A DNA stretch of 15,615 nt. Source: CAZNXJ01 sp964577115. Lineage in GTDB: Bacteria; Planctomycetota; Planctomycetia; Pirellulales; Pirellulaceae. This document shows positions 13,850 to 15,615 of the stretch, piece after piece (position 1 is the stretch's first letter; each line of letters begins with the position of its first letter). A program made the position numbers and the translations under genes. The stretch spans positions 1 through 15,615 of the forward strand of contig CAZNXJ010000053.1 of assembly GCA_964577115.1 (NCBI GenBank), written 5' to 3'. The notes under the pieces were generated by a model. The model made no database searches, was not told the DNA's origin, and was given only the letters and a program-made list of their open reading frames with translations.

Positions 13850-14710
13850 ATGAAAACAACTACTTTGCTCCTACTCCTGCTTCTGTTCACGCCCGCACTC
13901 GGGTCGGCGCAGCAACCGCCAACGTCGGGTTATGCGCCCGTCAATGGGCTCGAAATGTACTACGAAGTCCACGGCGCCGGTGACCCCGTGGTGCTGCTCC
14001 ACGGTTCATTCATGACCATTACCAATAACTGGACTCCATGGATCAGCGAACTCTCCAAGACGCGGAAGGTAATTGCCATCGAAATGCAGGGACACGGGCG
14101 CACGGCGGACATTGATCGGGAGTTCACCTATGAAAACCTCGCCGATGATGTCGCGGCACTTCTCAAGTATCTGCGGATTACGCGCGCGGACCTCATTGGA
14201 TACAGCTTGGGAGGAGGCGTTGCCATGCAGTGTGCGATCCGCCATCCCGAAAAAGTGCGCAAGGTCGTCGTGATCTCGTCCCGGTTCCAACACGACGGGC
14301 TGGTCAAGGCAGCGCTCGACGCGTTTCCCAAGCTCACGCCCGAACTATTCGCAGGCTCGCCCATCGAGACCGAGTACAAGCGGCTTAGTCCAACGCCCGA
14401 GGCGTTCCCGAAGTTCGTCGAACGCATTGCCGCAGCGGCCTTGAAGCCGTTCGACTTCGGTGCCGAGAACCTCAGGGCCACACAGGCCCCAATGTTCTTC
14501 GTCCACGGTGATGCCGACGGCGTACGGCTTGATCACATTGCGGAAATGTTCCGCCTGAAGGGAGGCGAGATTCATGGCGACTTGCAGCCGCGTTCCGCAT
14601 CGCGGCTCGCCATTCTTCCCGACACGACGCACGTCACGCTGATGGACCGCGCGGCCATCATCATCCCGATGGTGAATGACTTTCTAAACTCACAGCCCCA
14701 AGAGCCATGA
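13850..14710 (+). CDS. Secreted alpha/beta-fold hydrolase
   Basis: The 286-residue protein begins with a clear signal peptide: Lys2, a Leu-rich core (residues 6-13), and an Ala-x-Ala-like site near ALGSA (16-20) before QQPP. It should work in the periplasm or outside. The rest is one alpha/beta hydrolase domain: VVLLHGSF (47-54, oxyanion-hole HG), nucleophile elbow GYSLGG (117-122) with Ser119, acid at FVHGDADG (217-224), most likely Asp223, and His261 in PDTTHVTLM. Such enzymes cleave esters, lactones, epoxides or C-C bonds; the substrate cannot be read from sequence. ATG 13850 has AGGAG at 13839-13843, six bases upstream. The frame is open to 13772, but the extra 26 residues precede an intact signal peptide and are discounted. 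It is transcribed alone, divergent from the large STAND-like gene and ended by the terminator at 14778-14807. Confidence 0.92.
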   Translation: MKTTTLLLLLLLFTPALGSAQQPPTSGYAPVNGLEMYYEVHGAGDPVVLLHGSFMTITNNWTPWISELSKTRKVIAIEMQGHGRTADIDREFTYENLADDVAALLKYLRITRADLIGYSLGGGVAMQCAIRHPEKVRKVVVISSRFQHDGLVKAALDAFPKLTPELFAGSPIETEYKRLSPTPEAFPKFVERIAAAALKPFDFGAENLRATQAPMFFVHGDADGVRLDHIAEMFRLKGGEIHGDLQPRSASRLAILPDTTHVTLMDRAAIIIPMVNDFLNSQPQEP

Positions 14711-14777
14711 AACGACCATCCGGAGCCAAGCGGGCGAGACGCCTTGCGTGGGCCTACCGGCGATTTCCGCTAGCGCG

Positions 14778-14807
14778 AAGAACCCTCGCAAGCGGCGAGG
14801 GTTCTTT
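14778..14807 (+). terminator. Intrinsic terminator after the alpha/beta hydrolase
   Basis: AAGAACCCTCGC (14778-14789) and GCGAGGGTTCTT (14795-14806) form a perfect 12-bp stem with a 5-base loop (AAGCG), ending in TTT on the + strand. It lies 68 bases after the hydrolase stop and before the convergent YCII-domain gene. It is the strongest terminator in the window. Confidence 0.85.
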
Positions 14808-14922
14808 CAGGGCCCACGAAGATCCGGCCGTCGCCCATCGATTCACCGGCAAGCGGGAGGATGGCGGAGAGGAGCGACACTCTTAAAGTCGTGCCCCCTT
14901 GTGCCGGATAGGCTCGACGGCT

Positions 14923-15318
14923 TCAGTGCACTCGTGCAGCAGCCGTCCGCTCGGCGATCATTTGGTTGACCGCCTCATGGGCGGGGCGGATCTCGAAAAT
15001 GCTTCCCATCATCACAGCAGGATGCTTCGACATTAGCTCGATGGCGTGCTGCATGTCACGCGCTTCCAGCAGCAGAATGCCGCCGAGCATCTCCTTGGTC
15101 TCGGCAAAGGGACCATCGATCACTTCGACGCTGCCATTGTTGGATCGCACCGTCACCGCGGTAGCGGAGAAATCGAGAGCCTCACCGCCGAGGAAATGTC
15201 CGTGGCGACGAAGTTGGTCGTCGTACGCAAAGCACTCGTCCATCATGCGCTGCGCGTCTTCTTGCGACAGCTGAGCGAACTTTTTTTCGTCATGAAACCC
15301 TAAGCAGACAAACTTCAT
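14923..15318 (-). CDS. DGPF/YCII-domain protein
   Basis: The 131-residue protein has the ferredoxin-like YCII-related fold. It starts MKFVCLGFHDE, has DECFAYDDQLRRHGHFLGGEAL (27-48), the signature VIDGPFAETKEMLGG (66-80) and IELMSKHP (93-100) ending in a FEIRP strand. DGPF proteins are small cytoplasmic proteins often encoded beside ECF sigma factors of the SigJ-like type, and their biochemical role is unsettled. No sigma factor gene is inside the window, but one could lie beyond the left end of its transcript or past the window edge. ATG 15318 has GGAG at 15326-15329, seven bases upstream; the frame is open to 15357, but the added residues (MPRFTASHRRR) are outside the family. It is convergent with the alpha/beta hydrolase. 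Confidence 0.9.
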   Translation of the reverse strand: MKFVCLGFHDEKKFAQLSQEDAQRMMDECFAYDDQLRRHGHFLGGEALDFSATAVTVRSNNGSVEVIDGPFAETKEMLGGILLLEARDMQHAIELMSKHPAVMMGSIFEIRPAHEAVNQMIAERTAAARVH

Positions 15319-15615
15319 CGGAATTCTCCGTCGGTGCGAGGCGGTAAAACGCGGCACTTAGCCCGGTTCTTTATCCTCTGGTCGAACGGGCACGGGCCAA
15401 ATCGACACCCGCGGCGAAATTCTGTCGAAAAAGATCCACGCTAGATCCACCAGCTGCCAGGGGGCCCGGGAAATTTGGAGATTCGCTGGATACAGGCTCA
15501 CTGGGCAACCGGCCAATGATTACCGCCGAATAACGGCGCACCCGTCCACTTTTCGGGACAAAGGGTGCATCTCAAGGTTTGCAGATTTCGGACGTGACTT
15601 TGGGAGGTTTTGGTC
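15319..15615. other. Upstream region of the DGPF/YCII gene to the window end
   Basis: No gene is visible in these 297 bases. The stretch should carry the promoter of the minus-strand YCII-domain gene. A short hairpin (CGCCG, AATAA, CGGCG, near 15525-15539) is the only symmetrical element noticed. Confidence 0.4.

Noticed and set aside
1..15615. CRISPR arrays, insertion sequences and tRNA genes
   Set aside because: No spaced identical repeats, transposase motifs, terminal inverted repeats with target duplications or cloverleaf-like sequences were found by eye on either strand.

Overview
The window is a GC-rich bacterial chromosomal segment with no rRNA, tRNA, CRISPR array or recognisable transposase. 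The mix of genes (GH130 glycosidases beside a two-domain GT4 glycosyltransferase, a YcaC-type hydrolase, a DGPF/YCII protein, a PepSY lipoprotein-sized protein) and a heptanucleotide tandem repeat at the left edge would suit a Planctomycetota or similar Gram-negative environmental genome. That placement is an inference, and no marker gene fixes it.

Layout. Left (1-912): a degenerate CTGAYCG heptamer repeat, a secreted protein with two tandem PepSY-like domains, and a strong hairpin terminator. Centre-left (913-5899, + strand): a carbohydrate cassette of GH130, GT4 with a helical C-terminal domain, and a second, larger GH130. It probably makes and/or phosphorolyses a mannose-type glycoside or oligosaccharide whose identity cannot be read from sequence. 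It is followed by a YcaC-like isochorismatase-family hydrolase (6153-6776) with its own good ribosome binding site. Convergent to these, on the minus strand, lie an unrecognised 161-residue protein (7111-7596), a GNAT acetyltransferase (7918-8475) and a very large 1642-residue protein (8436-13364).

The 1642-residue protein is the most interesting item. It has a hydrophobic N-terminus with a perfect GxxxGxxxGxxxG glycine zipper, a helical/coiled-coil segment, a STAND-type NTPase core entered through a LPAP...FGRE motif, and about 900 residues of helical, Arg-rich C-terminal sequence. This is the architecture of STAND/NLR-like signal-sensing proteins, including anti-phage ones. Both nucleotide-binding motifs are degenerate: the P-loop reads GPAACGKKY (Lys where Ser/Thr coordinates Mg2+), and the NACHT-like Walker B reads LCGADE instead of LDGxDE. 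Its reading frame overlaps the start of the GNAT gene, suggesting translational coupling.

Right (13850-15318): a secreted alpha/beta hydrolase on the + strand with a textbook terminator, and a convergent DGPF/YCII-domain protein on the minus strand.
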